Source of the DNA: Klebsormidium nitens
Lineage: Eukaryota; Streptophyta; Klebsormidiophyceae; Klebsormidiales; Klebsormidiaceae
Assembly: GCA_000708835.1 (NCBI GenBank)
Contig: DF237013.1
Location: forward strand, 129,071 to 193,070
Direction: 5' to 3'
Length of the DNA: 64,000 bases
Part shown: one piece after another, positions 25,411 to 36,800 of the stretch
Layout of the letters: every line of letters starts with the position of its first letter
How positions within the stretch are numbered: the first letter of the stretch is position 1
The notes under the pieces: model-generated
Databases searched by the model: none
What the model saw: only the letters and a program-made list of their open reading frames with translations
Told to the model about the DNA's origin: nothing
Made by a program: the position numbers and the translations under genes

Positions 25411-25763
25411 AAGTCAATCTACTTTATTTCCGATGATACGGCTGCCCCTTGAGTTCCTTTCAAACAGCACTTTTGGAATAGCAACCGCCGACTTCGCCCC
25501 GAAGCCCTTAGGTCTCTCAAAGAGCAGGCCTGACTCAGCCAACATGACAGGAAGAGGAGTCATTTGGTGCACCAGCAGTCATCACTAGGGACATAAAGTG
25601 GAAGGGTCGAATGATAACTCAATGTAACGGTGGAACATGTTTGTTGTTTGGATGCTTCGTCCGCTTGCAAATCTACAGTCGCCGTGAGGTCAGCAAACAC
25701 TGCATACCAACCTCTAGACTATTTTTAACCGTACGCTGCTTTCATTGCGCAAATGGAACTTAC
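25411..25763. other. Spacer or intron upstream of SF3B5
   Basis: This should hold the SF3B5 promoter and possibly the last exon(s) of the unidentified minus-strand gene. Short acceptor-preceded frames ending in stops exist near 25670-25720 on the minus strand, but none can be chosen on evidence. Confidence 0.35.
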
Positions 25764-26018
25764 CTGCATCTTCGCTACAGGAAGTTCGCCCAAAAATTTT
25801 GTTTGGTACCAGAACCCTGCTCCCCAGCCAGCAAATAGTCCAGTGATGCAAATACCACCTGCAGCGACGGTTGCTTCAACGAGCGAGCGTCTCGAAGGTC
25901 CCTGTCTCAACCCTGTCTCAAGACCTTGGTCTTCTGGCCACGTCTCAGGCCGAGTAAAACTCAAGGTGGCTTGACCCTTGAGATTTGCTCCTTGATGCGA
26001 GCTGCCAGCCCCCCCGTT
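25764..26018 (-). CDS. Exon of an unidentified small membrane protein
   Basis: An 85-codon frame lies between a good acceptor (CTTGCAG|AAC) and a good donor (ATGCAG|GTAAGT) on the minus strand. It encodes a polar stretch (TRPETWPEDQGLETGLRQGP), a basic RRS, then one likely membrane segment (GGICITGLFAGWGAGFWYQT) and FLGELPVAKM. Immediately upstream, minus-strand frame 25945-26262 reads like a mitochondrial presequence (FGAFRSLSAAFKSAGYR, then VKGLSTAAA). It is offset by one base at a C7 run (26009-26015 on the plus strand). The two could be separate exons, or one exon with a homopolymer error. Family not recognised; first and last exons unresolved. Confidence 0.4.
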
Positions 26019-26625
26019 CTGCAAGCCACCTTCCCAGTACTAGCGCCGCCCCCTGACGTCCTCCAGCTCCCAATGGCAACACAGCAGCAGCAGTGCTCAG
26101 TCCTTTGACATCAGGCCAGCTCTGCTGTGTGCGATATCCAGCGGATTTAAAGGCAGCAGAAAGGCTCCGAAATGCTCCGAAATTCCCCTTGTATATTTTT
26201 GTAAAATTCTGGCAGGTACTATTTAAATATAAGAACCGGCAATCGACCGGCTTCTTGGGCAACCCTTTAAAGTTTATAGGCAGCAGCTCCTTCAGCGCCT
26301 GCCGTTGGCGTCACCGCGCCAAGCGACAACGGTATGCCGCGGGCTGCGGTAACGGGTGCAGCAGCCAGAGCTATTTTGAACAAGTCCCCTCGATAAGCAG
26401 CCAGACTTCCATTCATAAGCTCTTGAATTTGAGAGCTATCCAAGTGGAGCACTGTCCAGCGTTACCCAATCTGGGCTCCTCAGGCTCAGGAGGACTAACA
26501 TTTCTTCCGACTGAGGCCCAGAGGGAGGGCCACAATTCCAATTCAAGCGCCAGAATCTGCAGGCTGCAGCCCGTCGCATCTTCTTGGAGTTTTCTGATCA
26601 TCTCCTGAACCTCTCAGCTTCATCC
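26019..26625. promoter_or_regulatory. Spacer upstream of XCT, with possible 5' part of the unidentified minus-strand gene
   Basis: The XCT promoter should lie here. The presequence-like minus-strand frame (25945-26262) overlaps its left part. Other minus-strand frames at 26267-26601 show no family similarity. No promoter element was assigned. Confidence 0.4.
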
Positions 26626-29600
26626 ATGGCGGGTTTTGGGGATGGTGAGAGCAACCACTCACTGCATTTTGTCGCGTGCATCTTAGGATGTCACCGTACA
26701 ATAGACTGTCCTGCTGATCCATCGTTGCTAATGGAGAGATGCATTTCAGCAATGCATAATATTGTCCCTGTAGCTGGAAACTTAGCCCCTAGGCCCTTCT
26801 TATCTTGTTGTCAGAAGCTTCCAAGAATCGGAGGACAGCAACAAGGGAAGGGCAGCAACGAGGCATTGTATCAGCTCGCGGGGTTGTATTTCTAGCAATG
26901 CTTTCCTTAATTTCCACTCTTCCTTTGATCAATCCTGATCAGCAAGCGGATCACCACCACTGCAAAAAAGAGGATAGAAGGCAGTACAGTTGAAGAGTCC
27001 ACTTCGCTCATGAGTTGCTCAACAATATCATGAAGGCCAGCGGGCTGACAATAACCAGGGCCGCTGTGCTTTGCTGTCTTCAAGATGCATTGCAAACATT
27101 GCGCTACAGGTCCAGGGAATCTCTGTTAACATGCCCCCACCCTGTGCAGGCTACGTTGGGAGCTTCCAGGATGTGCAGAAGATCCGGCGGATGGAGAAGA
27201 AGCGGGAAGAGGACAAGAAAAAGATGGAAGAACTCAAGAAGAAGACGGCGGAGGGGGCCTCCGGTTTGCTGCAATTTGGCCAGGGCACGTCTGAGGTACT
27301 GATTCTCTTGCATGGGGTGCCTTGGAGACGGGGAGTGAGAAGAACTGAGAATCTCGTGGACGGTTGGTTAGAGGCCTCAAAATCATAGCCAGCTGCTTGT
27401 CGACTATTGGAACAGCTTATGTTGAGATAGCACGTAGAGGGCGCCACTTCAAGAAGGAAGTTCTGCATCGCAGCGGGGGGTCTGAGAAGGTGGAACTGAT
27501 TGTGATTGGTGGTATCATCCCGCGCTTGAGCCTTTTGAATGGTGGTGTCATCAGGAAGTCTTGAAAGGTGACACTGCACCCGCTCCTGTGTTCACATTTT
27601 CCCATTCTTTTAGCTTTCCATTGAACACGTGGTTTGCCCGAGAACCTTCAGAATAGCAATTCGCTGACATAATCTCTGCAGATTCTGGAAAGTGCCTTCA
27701 AGCAGCAGACTGTGGGCCTGGTAACGCGGGATGAGTTTGTTGAAAAGGTAAGCCTGCTATAGCGCGGTCTAAAAGAAGGCTTGAAGTTCACAAATTGACC
27801 GGTTGTTGCGACTTTCGTTGGCTCTCAGAAACAGATCTGGCATGGGTTCCCCTGCCGTGCATTGATTGTTTTAGATCCAGCCCTTCCACAACATCAGTGA
27901 TGTTCTGACTGGCCGACTACAACACCATACGATCTACACTTTTCGCTTGGGTAGAATTTTAATCCTTACAGTGGAGCGGTCTCCGTATGCAGCTGTCACA
28001 ATGAATCTTTCCTGAACGGAGCAAAAGTGTCTCCGTGTAACAACAGCCCCACCATTAGTAAGGACATAAGTAAACGGATAAACAGTGACAGTTCATCACT
28101 GTCGCAGAGGTGGTTTGCATCCGAGCCTCATCAAATCTTCTAACAACAGTCTTGCACTTTCAGCTCTGTGTTCACAAGCCATCTGTGCTTGAATTGCAGA
28201 GAGCGACTTTGCAACAGAAGCTCGACGAGGAAGAGAAGCGGAAACGAGAGTTGCAAGAGCAGTAAGTGCTTTTTTGTGCCTGCTTGCACAATGATAACGG
28301 ACCCACAATCACTTGTGTTCTGTCCTCTGGTCCATTTCCCGATTGACTGGCTGTCATCTGTTTGCCTCGATGATGGCTGAAAACGTTTCTTTAGCCCTTT
28401 TGAGATGAGCTTACCTCTGAACGATCTGTAAGTTTGTCGTACGATATGCACCTTTTGTTAATCCTAACGTTGGCCGGAGAAGGCAGGCTACTGAAAAAGC
28501 TTGCCATCTTTCGACCTTGTCAGGGCTGAAGTTGAAGCGAAAATTAAAAAGAGGAAGAAGAAGAGTGCACAAGCGTCCAAGCTCTCTTTTGCCGAAGATC
28601 TGGACGAAGACGAACAGGCGGAAGCTGCAGAAGCAGGTGAGATTCGCCTCGGTGGTTCTTTGAACTAGTCGAGTTCCGTTGACCGCTTCTTGTTCTCTCG
28701 AGCCCGGATACCTTGAATGCCGTCCGATTACCTTTCTTATTCGACCCGCTTTTTTGCTTTGTCAAGGGACTGGAGTTGCTTTATCCTAGATGTTTGGTGA
28801 CAAACGCACGTTTCTACTTTGGATACGGTTGGAGGGGCATTGAGCTTGTCGGAGACATTTGACGCAGTTCGAGAGGTTTGCATAATTCGCTTCTTGGTTA
28901 CTTCTAGCTGGTTAACAGATTGTCAGCACAGTATGGGAAAGCGATGATTCTAAGGCGTAGGTCTTCGAGCTTCGGTTTCTGATCATAGGGGCCCAGGTTC
29001 ACGTCCTGAACTCGCAGTCTGTGACTTCGAATCGCAAAACAGTCTCCTTCGAGGTCATGTCTGCAGTCGGCCGAAGGTTGTGAGATCTAGAGGAACGCGC
29101 TTGATGCGTCCACTTCGAGATTGCTGTTTCTACTTGGTATATCTGCTTGACGTACATTTGGACTCTGATTGTGCAATAATGTGTCGTAAAATGGTGGCAC
29201 GGCGAGACATTCACGAGCGTACTTTGAAATCGGTTGTGCAATCGTCTGGCCTTGTTGTCGAGGTTTGGGGCGATCGATGGCTGCTGTTTTGTGAAAGTAG
29301 GGCAATCAACGGCTGTTTGATGTCGAACTTAGCCAAATCGAAACACTTCTCTGGGACGTTTTTGGTCAGTGGTTAGCCCCAACAGACAACCTGCCGAAAG
29401 GTTGCAGTGAACGAACGAGATAACGGGGCAGTCATGATCGTCTTGGATACTTGCAGGTATGCCCTCTAGTTCGGAGCGAAAGCCCGATAAGAATGGTGAG
29501 TCCATTTGTCTTTGATAAGGTTCAAATTTGGACCACAGCTGGTTGGTCCATTACGTCCAACTTTTCTGCGGCGTATGTGTAATCTCAGTTGGTGCCATCA

Positions 29601-32600
29601 ACGTTTTAGTATGCCAGCATCCGACGCTCGTTTCTGACTAAGAGACAGACAATCAGAGCTGCGAGTTGTGAAGTTGTGCTCTGTCATCCCTCACGTGCTG
29701 CGAGAGAGGAACAACGCAGCCCACCTTATCAACGTCGAGAGCGACGTCTCTTTCTTCGAGCGAGCCGTTCTCGTATCATGTCAGTATCACCATAACTGCT
29801 CATCATTGTTCAAGTAAGCTCTGCGTGAGGCGCGACATGACGTGAGCTTCGGAAGCAACAACCGCAGCCTCTCTCAACCTTTTATTGTTCCACACACTGC
29901 AGTTGAAAAGAAGGCCAAGCTGGGCAAATTCGGAAAGGACCCCTCTGTCGAGACAGGCTTCTTGCCAGACAGGTAAGCTTCACCTCTTGAGCACGTTGCC
30001 GTGACGTCCTTCGTTTGTGCGTATCAAGTCGTGCAACACAAAGGACCTCAACGTTGTGCGTTACGCTCAAGTTGAAGCAGAAGCACGCAGAATGCTTGGA
30101 CGCTGGAAGACATGGTGTCGGACACTTGTGCAAATGTACCCGGGTTATTGAAAAGTGGTGCAGCTTCACAAGCTTTTCCCCGTTTTGGATGCCGGTGCCG
30201 CACTCCCAGATGTATGATACACGCTCTACTTTTTTTATTTCCCCCCAACAGTTGGCCTTTCGCTGTTTGCTTAACATTTCCGCTTTTCCATTCAATTCAG
30301 TTTTCATGCATAATTTGAGCAGAATTGGGTGACTTTCTGCTCGGGGAAAGGTGCTCGCAAGCATCCTCGCACCTCATTTGAGGCGTTTAACCGTTGGCGA
30401 ACCTCCTCAAGGCCGTTACGCTGCCGTGCTGCAGGGACAGAGAAGCCGCTGAAAGGGAGGAGCGAAAGCGGCTGCGGCGGCAGTACATTGCGGAACAAGA
30501 GCGGATCAAAAGTGAGCATCCTTCTTGAGTGCCTCCCTTGGGCCACACACACCGGTCAGTCATACCAAGATTGCCGAGTTTCGTCGGGCCTCAAGTATGC
30601 TGGCCTCGCTGTTTCTCCTTCGCAGGCGAGCCATAGAAATTACCACAGCTAATTCGCTTGGAATCCGTATCTAACCCCAAAGCCCAGCTTAGCCCTCCCG
30701 GTTCTCGAGCGCATTTACCCGCAGACAAGCCCTTTTCTTATGCTACCATTGCTGTAAAGGGTCGAACCTTCTGATCGCGACATTTGCCCAACGACCGCAC
30801 GATTCCAGGTGGCTTCGGCATCTGGTTGAGTCACATGAACGTTGGCAGTTTCCGCAAAACTCATTCTGCTTCTCACGCTACTTCTATTCCGCAGACGAGC
30901 CCCTAGAGATCACGTACAGTTACTGGGACGGCACGGGCCACCGGCGGAAGATCCAGGTTCGGAAAGGGGACAGCATCGGCGACTTCATGCGGGCAGTGCA
31001 GGCGCAACTGTCGCCCGAATTCCGGGAGGTGCGGACGACCATGTTCGACAACCTGATGTACGTCAAGGAGGACCTCATCATACCGCATGTGAGTTGGAGT
31101 TCGCTAAGGTCTTTGTCGTTCTTCTTTTTTGTTTCTATCCTTCTCTTGTGTTCGATTGTGAGTTCATTGTCCACCTTTCTGTCTTCCTCTTTCTCCTCTT
31201 GTTTTCAATGCTTCCCTTCTCGCGTATTTGATATGAGCTGGTTCTCCGCCTTGTGTCTTCCTCTTTCTCCTCTTTTTTGTTGCTTTCTTCCTTGCGGTAC
31301 TTAATGTGAGATGGTTCCCCGCTTTGTGTCTCTCACTTGCTCCTCTCTTTTTTGTCGCTCTCCCTTATCTTGTGTTTGTATCTCAACCTCCCCGCGCCAG
31401 TAGACCCGGTTCGGCTCCGGGCCATCGCGAAGGATCTAGAAACCTTTGGTCAGGGGTACAGAATGAGCTCTTGGACCATCTCGAGCAACGGCTAGGAAAG
31501 TTTGAGACCAGGAGAAAACAGTGACGTCGGGTTCAAAACTGCGGTCTGCCCAGGTTGACGCCGTTTTCTTGGTGTGCAGCAATTCACGTTCTACGAGCTT
31601 ATTGTCAACAAGGCGCGGGGGAAGAGTGGGCCGGTAAGTGGAAGGAACAATTCTCAAACCAACTGCTTCGTTGCTCATTACCAGAGAGGTTGCCGGATTG
31701 TCCGTAAGCAGATTTGCTAAGGCTTGCCTTGAGGATGCAACAAATGGACCGTTGTTAAAGATGCCACTGTGAATGACGACGACGCTCGGATCTCGGAACG
31801 TCCTTTGTAGATGTATTCTTTGAACATCTTGTAAACGTGGTGTAAATGTTGACCATGCATTCGTCGCGGTCGTTCCATCAATCGCATGCCTTCCTCACGT
31901 CAGGACTGTATTCTCAACTGCACCAGGGATGTATTTGGTGATTCTCCCAATTCAGCAAGATTCTAAAGAAAATAAGCTGCTACTCTGCTACCTTAGAGCG
32001 ACATTTTTAAAATTAAGCAACTGATAGATGGATTCGACGTCACCTTTGACGAGCACTCACGTCATCAACCCTGCATGAAACTGCCAATTGAATGTACTCG
32101 CGTTTTGCAGCTCTTCCATTTTGACGTGCATGAGGACATCCGGACAGTATCAGACGCCACGAAGGAGAAAGAAGAGGTGAGCAGCATAGACACTTGTGAC
32201 TATGGAGAGATTGATCATAAAAGCTAAGCTTCATATCCTGATCAGTCTTCTCAGACGATGATTCTTATGTTACGGTCATTCTTTTTCCAGACGATATGGT
32301 CTCGTATGTAGGCTCTAGTGAAGCTTAGTCTTGTAATTGTTTTTAACCAATGGGAAATTTCTGTTCTGATTCATTAAGGGCGTGGTGAGCGCTATGAGAG
32401 CGCTACGATCGCTATTCCAATTTCCATCTGGTTTTTGCATCCGTTGTGACGGGTCTACAAGTGCGGATTCGTTCCCGAAATATGGGGTTTGATTTGTGAA
32501 CATCTCTGGTTCAGATTGTCTTCCTAAGTGCTCATAAGGACTTTCCGTGGAAGGAGGGGTTGCAAGGCCTGCAAAGCCGTAGAGAAACCTGTCGGGGTTA

Positions 32601-32917
32601 CGTTCTGTTATGCAACGTCTAGGAAGGGGCATAATCAGGCTAAGTTCAATCCGACTCTTGCTTTGTTCATAGGCAACTCTTGTCTGCATTCTTGTGGACT
32701 TCCTGAATCTGGAGATGCCTGTGTTACGATAGCTTCAGACTCACCTCGTTAATTCTCTGTTTCCGTGATCCAGTCTCATGCAGGTAAAGTCGTCGAAAGG
32801 CATTGGTACGAGAAGAATAAACACATCTTTCCAGCTTCTCGTTGGGAAATCTATGACCCAGCAAAACAATGGGAAAAGTACACGGTTCATGGAGGCGAAA
32901 TCAGGGGTGTAAAGTGA
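26626..32917 (+). CDS. XCT: XAP5 / FAM50 family protein, XAP5 CIRCADIAN TIMEKEEPER (XCT)
   Basis: XCT/FAM50 is a nuclear protein associated with late spliceosomes; in plants it affects circadian period, small RNAs and splicing. Twelve exons: 26626-26644, 27150-27295, 27682-27747, 28200-28261, 28524-28636, 29457-29495, 29903-29972, 30435-30511, 30895-31088, 31580-31633, 32111-32176, 32774-32917; they join in frame to 349 aa (Arabidopsis about 337). Exon 1 codes for only MAGFGD plus one base. Motifs in order are [138 protein letters not shown] and [19 protein letters not shown]. The N-terminal third is highly charged and likely helical. All introns are GT-AG. Confidence 0.97.
31089..31380 (+). 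repeat. Four-copy intronic tandem repeat starting at the donor of XCT exon 9
   Basis: Units of about 69-75 bp start at 31089, 31158, 31233 and 31306. Each begins with a donor-like GTGAG or ATGAG (GTGAGTTGG, GTGAGTTCA, ATGAGCTGG, GTGAGATGG) and continues with the same pyrimidine-rich sequence (TGTCTTCCTCTTTCTCCTC and variants). The first unit is the real 5' splice site of the intron. Confidence 0.85.
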
Positions 32918-33844
32918 TCCATTTGGACGAAGTGACTGCAGTGCTAACGCTACGGGGTTAGAATCTTGTCCGAGGGCGCACCGCTTGCAGGACTCGCAGG
33001 TCGAGTAAGACAAGCCTAAAGCTACCCGGTCAGCCGTGCCAAGCGGCTAGCTCTGGTTAGTGATCATCCAGTGTCCCTCTCTGATTCAGACTTTGTTGCG
33101 GCCATGCACGACCTCCAGTGGCACACGAAAGTGTGCATACTCACATATGATTCCAGCTAGGTCACAATCAAAGTACACATGCGCTATCCAAATGGCTTAA
33201 GCCTGGGACCGCGCGCGCAGGCTCCGTTTCAATAACGCATGCCATTTGATAGCTGGGTACGCGGCCATATACCGTAGATTCAATGATTGCATTATGCACA
33301 AAGCTGGATGTGGCCGGCTGGACTCAGGAGCTAGAAGTAGGTAATTCGACTGCATGCTGGCCGCCAGCATGCCGGGCATGCATGTGCGTGCGCATGCATA
33401 CGGTATGGTATATGCATGCCAGGCATGAGCTGATGCTTAATAGTACGCGTTCGATCCTGATGCCGACGTACTTAGTACTGGTTGAATCTTCAGCGATCTG
33501 AACTACTGGCTTGAGCTTTCGATAAGTACTTTTGGCTTGCTATTTCTAACTTGCTTGATGAAATATGTAATCATGGCGGCAGGATGCTCAATTAAGTCAG
33601 TCCGACAGTACGTACAGGCATGAAGCAGCTGAGCTGAGCGGAGTAAGGTCGCACCTCACATGGCAGCCTAGCATGGCTTTCGATCACAAAAGAAGCATGG
33701 ATGATACAAAAGCAGAAGTCTCTGCAGGACGGCGGCGGCGTTTAACACATGATTGGACCGTGGACAGCTTCAATGTCAGGCCCTATCAGAAGCAAATCGT
33801 GTCGTTATCTTGTCCTGAAGGGTTGAGCAGCCCAACACCCAAGG
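32918..33844. other. Tail-to-tail spacer with a strong CATG-rich island
   Basis: No gene seen between the XCT and EFR3 stops. About 33060-33560 is very rich in GCATGC, CATGCAT, GTAC and GGTATA-like motifs, including repeated GCATGCCGGGCATGC-type dyads. Composition contrasts sharply with the flanks. Confidence 0.65.
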
Positions 33845-36800
33845 TTAGCTCGCCGGTGTACCAGCTCTCGAAAGTTGGTCATAAGCACTAGTGGGAGGGA
33901 GAGACAAAATCTCCCATGGTTCCTTGGGCAAGCCAACAAAGAGCGACTCCTCTCCTTGTTGTCCCACAGGCCCCGTCGCCCCCGTTTCCGGTCCCGCGAA
34001 GGACCTCCGCAGCTCTTTCACCGACCGTGTAACCGGGACCTCAACACCGTTTTGCATAACCGTCTCGGGCCCGTGCTGACCGTCGCTGTTGATCACCGGG
34101 CTTGCCGCCTGTTTCGGGTTGGTGGAAGGAGTTTGCTTAACCGGGGAGGTTTGAGTAGCGAGACCCAAAAGGCCTAGCCTTTGGAGCAAGTCCAAGGGGT
34201 TGGCAGGGGCCCCAGCCGCAGACGTCACACCGTCTGCGGAATGTGCGGTGCCATTGGCTACTATGGGCACGCTGATGCCCGCAGCCACGTCCTCAGCCTG
34301 GAGCGGGAAAGAGGAGGAGTGAATGCTCTATTTGTGAGCGGTTCCGACATATTCATTTCATTCTGCAGGGTGGAAAGCAAGCCTCTGCTTAGACCTCCAT
34401 TACATTGGACCGGTTCGGTTGGAGATGCTGACGTTTTCCAACGGAACCGGGCTTTACATTGGAAAGTTGCGGTTCGCCGGTCAGTTGGTTGTCGTCGTAC
34501 TGGCAAGCCCCCCAGAATCTCAATCGATGTCCGCAATTCAAGGAACCGAAAACAGCGTTGACCAAAGGACCTAGGCTAGGTCCTTTGGTCAACGCTGTTT
34601 TCGGTTCCTCGATCCTCGGAGCTTCTCATGGTCTGGTTGCGTCAAGTAGTGCAGGCCGGGAAAATGGCACAGTCATACGTACTACGGTACTGCGGTACTA
34701 CGATATCTACGATACCGCTAAGGGAATTCAGTTCGGGAGAGGGGGTTCGACACGGACAAAAACCGGGCCAGCCCAAGCTTCGGAAGGGCCAACGGCCGTT
34801 GGCCTGATGACGTTTTCCCAACCAAACCGGTCCAATGTACTGGAGGTCTTTAAACAGGGAATCTGGTGACCGAACGCTTTTCTTGTCGAAGCGGATGTCC
34901 AAGATCCACGCGTCTTGAGCAGCTTGATTTTAAACGGCGGATCTCCTTGCCAGTGATCAGCATCACTCCTTGAACGATCGAGATTCAGGCGATGTTTTCC
35001 AGTTCAGAGGTGCTAATGCATCATTCATTGACCTCTATTGAAGCGCACCCAAAAAGGTGAGCAGGGAATATGAAATCGATCCCGTCCGAGAAGCTGATAC
35101 CATTTGCGGAATTCGCCCCTCACCTGCTTCAGCAGTGCCTCAACGCTGGGCACGTCCGACGCCCTCGGCACCGACACCGCCGACGATGACCTCAGCAGCG
35201 CGCCGGTGGACTCGTCCTGCGGCTTGGCGGGGCTCAGCATGACGTCATCTTCGCCGAGGGACTCGGCGCGCAGGAGGGACGAGTTAAGGGGGGAGCTTGG
35301 AGTGACGACGCGCGCGCTGAACTCCCGCTGGCGCAGCGCGTAGTGATCGTCCGGAACGAACGGCTCGCCAAGCCGGGCCTCCAGCTCGGCGCCTTCCAGC
35401 TGCATAAGACGGGAATCCGGGGTTCAGGCTTTGTGATAGATCCAGGGTCGAAATTTGGGTTCAAGGTTTGAGGGCTCGAGAGCTGCACTTTAGGGTTTGG
35501 CGAATCCGGACAGATGTACAGCAGGGAACGGTCCTCAAGGAACGGACGGCTCGCCCAAGCTGGCCCCCAGCTTAGCGCCCTCCAGCTGCGTCGATCGTGT
35601 TTCCATAACCAAGGTTCGAAAGGCTATGCTTTTAGGTCTGCAATTGGGGTTTGCATATCCAAGGATCAGAAGCGCAGCTCATAGAGCTCGGGAAGAACGC
35701 CCGTGTCGCCCAGACGGGCCTCCAGCGGGGCCCCCTCCAGCCATCCAACCAGCCAAGACGTAGGCTCACTTAGATGCGAAGAAGCTGCTCTCTCTCAGAA
35801 AGAAATTTCTAGGATTTCAGATGGACAAAAAGGCAGCGCGCAGCGTTGCTAAAGAGCACGCACGAATGGCCCAGGCTCACGTGAATGCCGCCCGAGTGCT
35901 TAAGGTTGCCAGCTTGCGGAATTTGTGTGCACAGCCGTCCGTCAACGTTTTTTTTCGTACAACCGAATGCAAATCTCGGACGTCTTGCAAGGTGTCTTTT
36001 ACCGAACATCAGATCAATTGCTACCAGTGAGACACTTTGATCGATTGCGCGTTCCTGTCATTGTACTATTTCTGGGTGAATGGAGAGCTTTGTAACAAGG
36101 AAACGTTTCAAGTCCCCGAAGCTCACGGTCGGATTCACCCTCACCTCCAGAAAGCCAGCCGTCGCGGCTATTTTGCCCGCCAACACCGCGAGCTCGGTGT
36201 CAAACTCGGGGTGAAGGGCCGGGTTAGGCGGCCAAACCCGGGAGAAAACCGCCCGGTCTTCTGGGGAACCGTACGGCGGCGGGCGTGGAGCCCCGGGGAC
36301 GTCCAGCGGAAGAAGGGGGGAGACGACTAGCCGCTCGTTATCGGAGAGATCCAACCAGGGACACCGCTGCAAGGGAGAAACGATCTTCTCGTGTTTGAAT
36401 GCTGGCGGAGGTGCCGAGACAACGTTAGCTTCTGAGAGACAGACATGAACGATGCTCCAGGGCACCCAGAAGACAGCCGTTATAGTTTCTACAAGCAGGG
36501 GGAGATGACTAGCCGCTCGTTGACCGAAACCACGTGTCTGGTAGATTGAACTTGACGGAGACGCAAGAGAGGCTACTTGCGAGCTGAGGGAGTTAGTACT
36601 CTGGACGAAAGAGTACAGAGCGCGTTGACAATTAGCGAGTTGGTGTGCATGGTTGTCTTATTGTGTGTGTTCTGCCTTCGGTGTGACGGGAGTCTCCACA
36701 CTGAAAAAGCCAGAAGAATCTTCAGGCAACAAGCGTCTTCCTTGTTACCCCGACCAATCCTAGGGCGTTGCCTCTTTGTTGGAACTGTCGTGAGAACATG

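Noticed and set aside
28950-29020. tRNA-like T-loop (GGTTCACGTCC)
   Set aside because: No matching acceptor, D or anticodon stems could be folded around it; it lies in an XCT intron.
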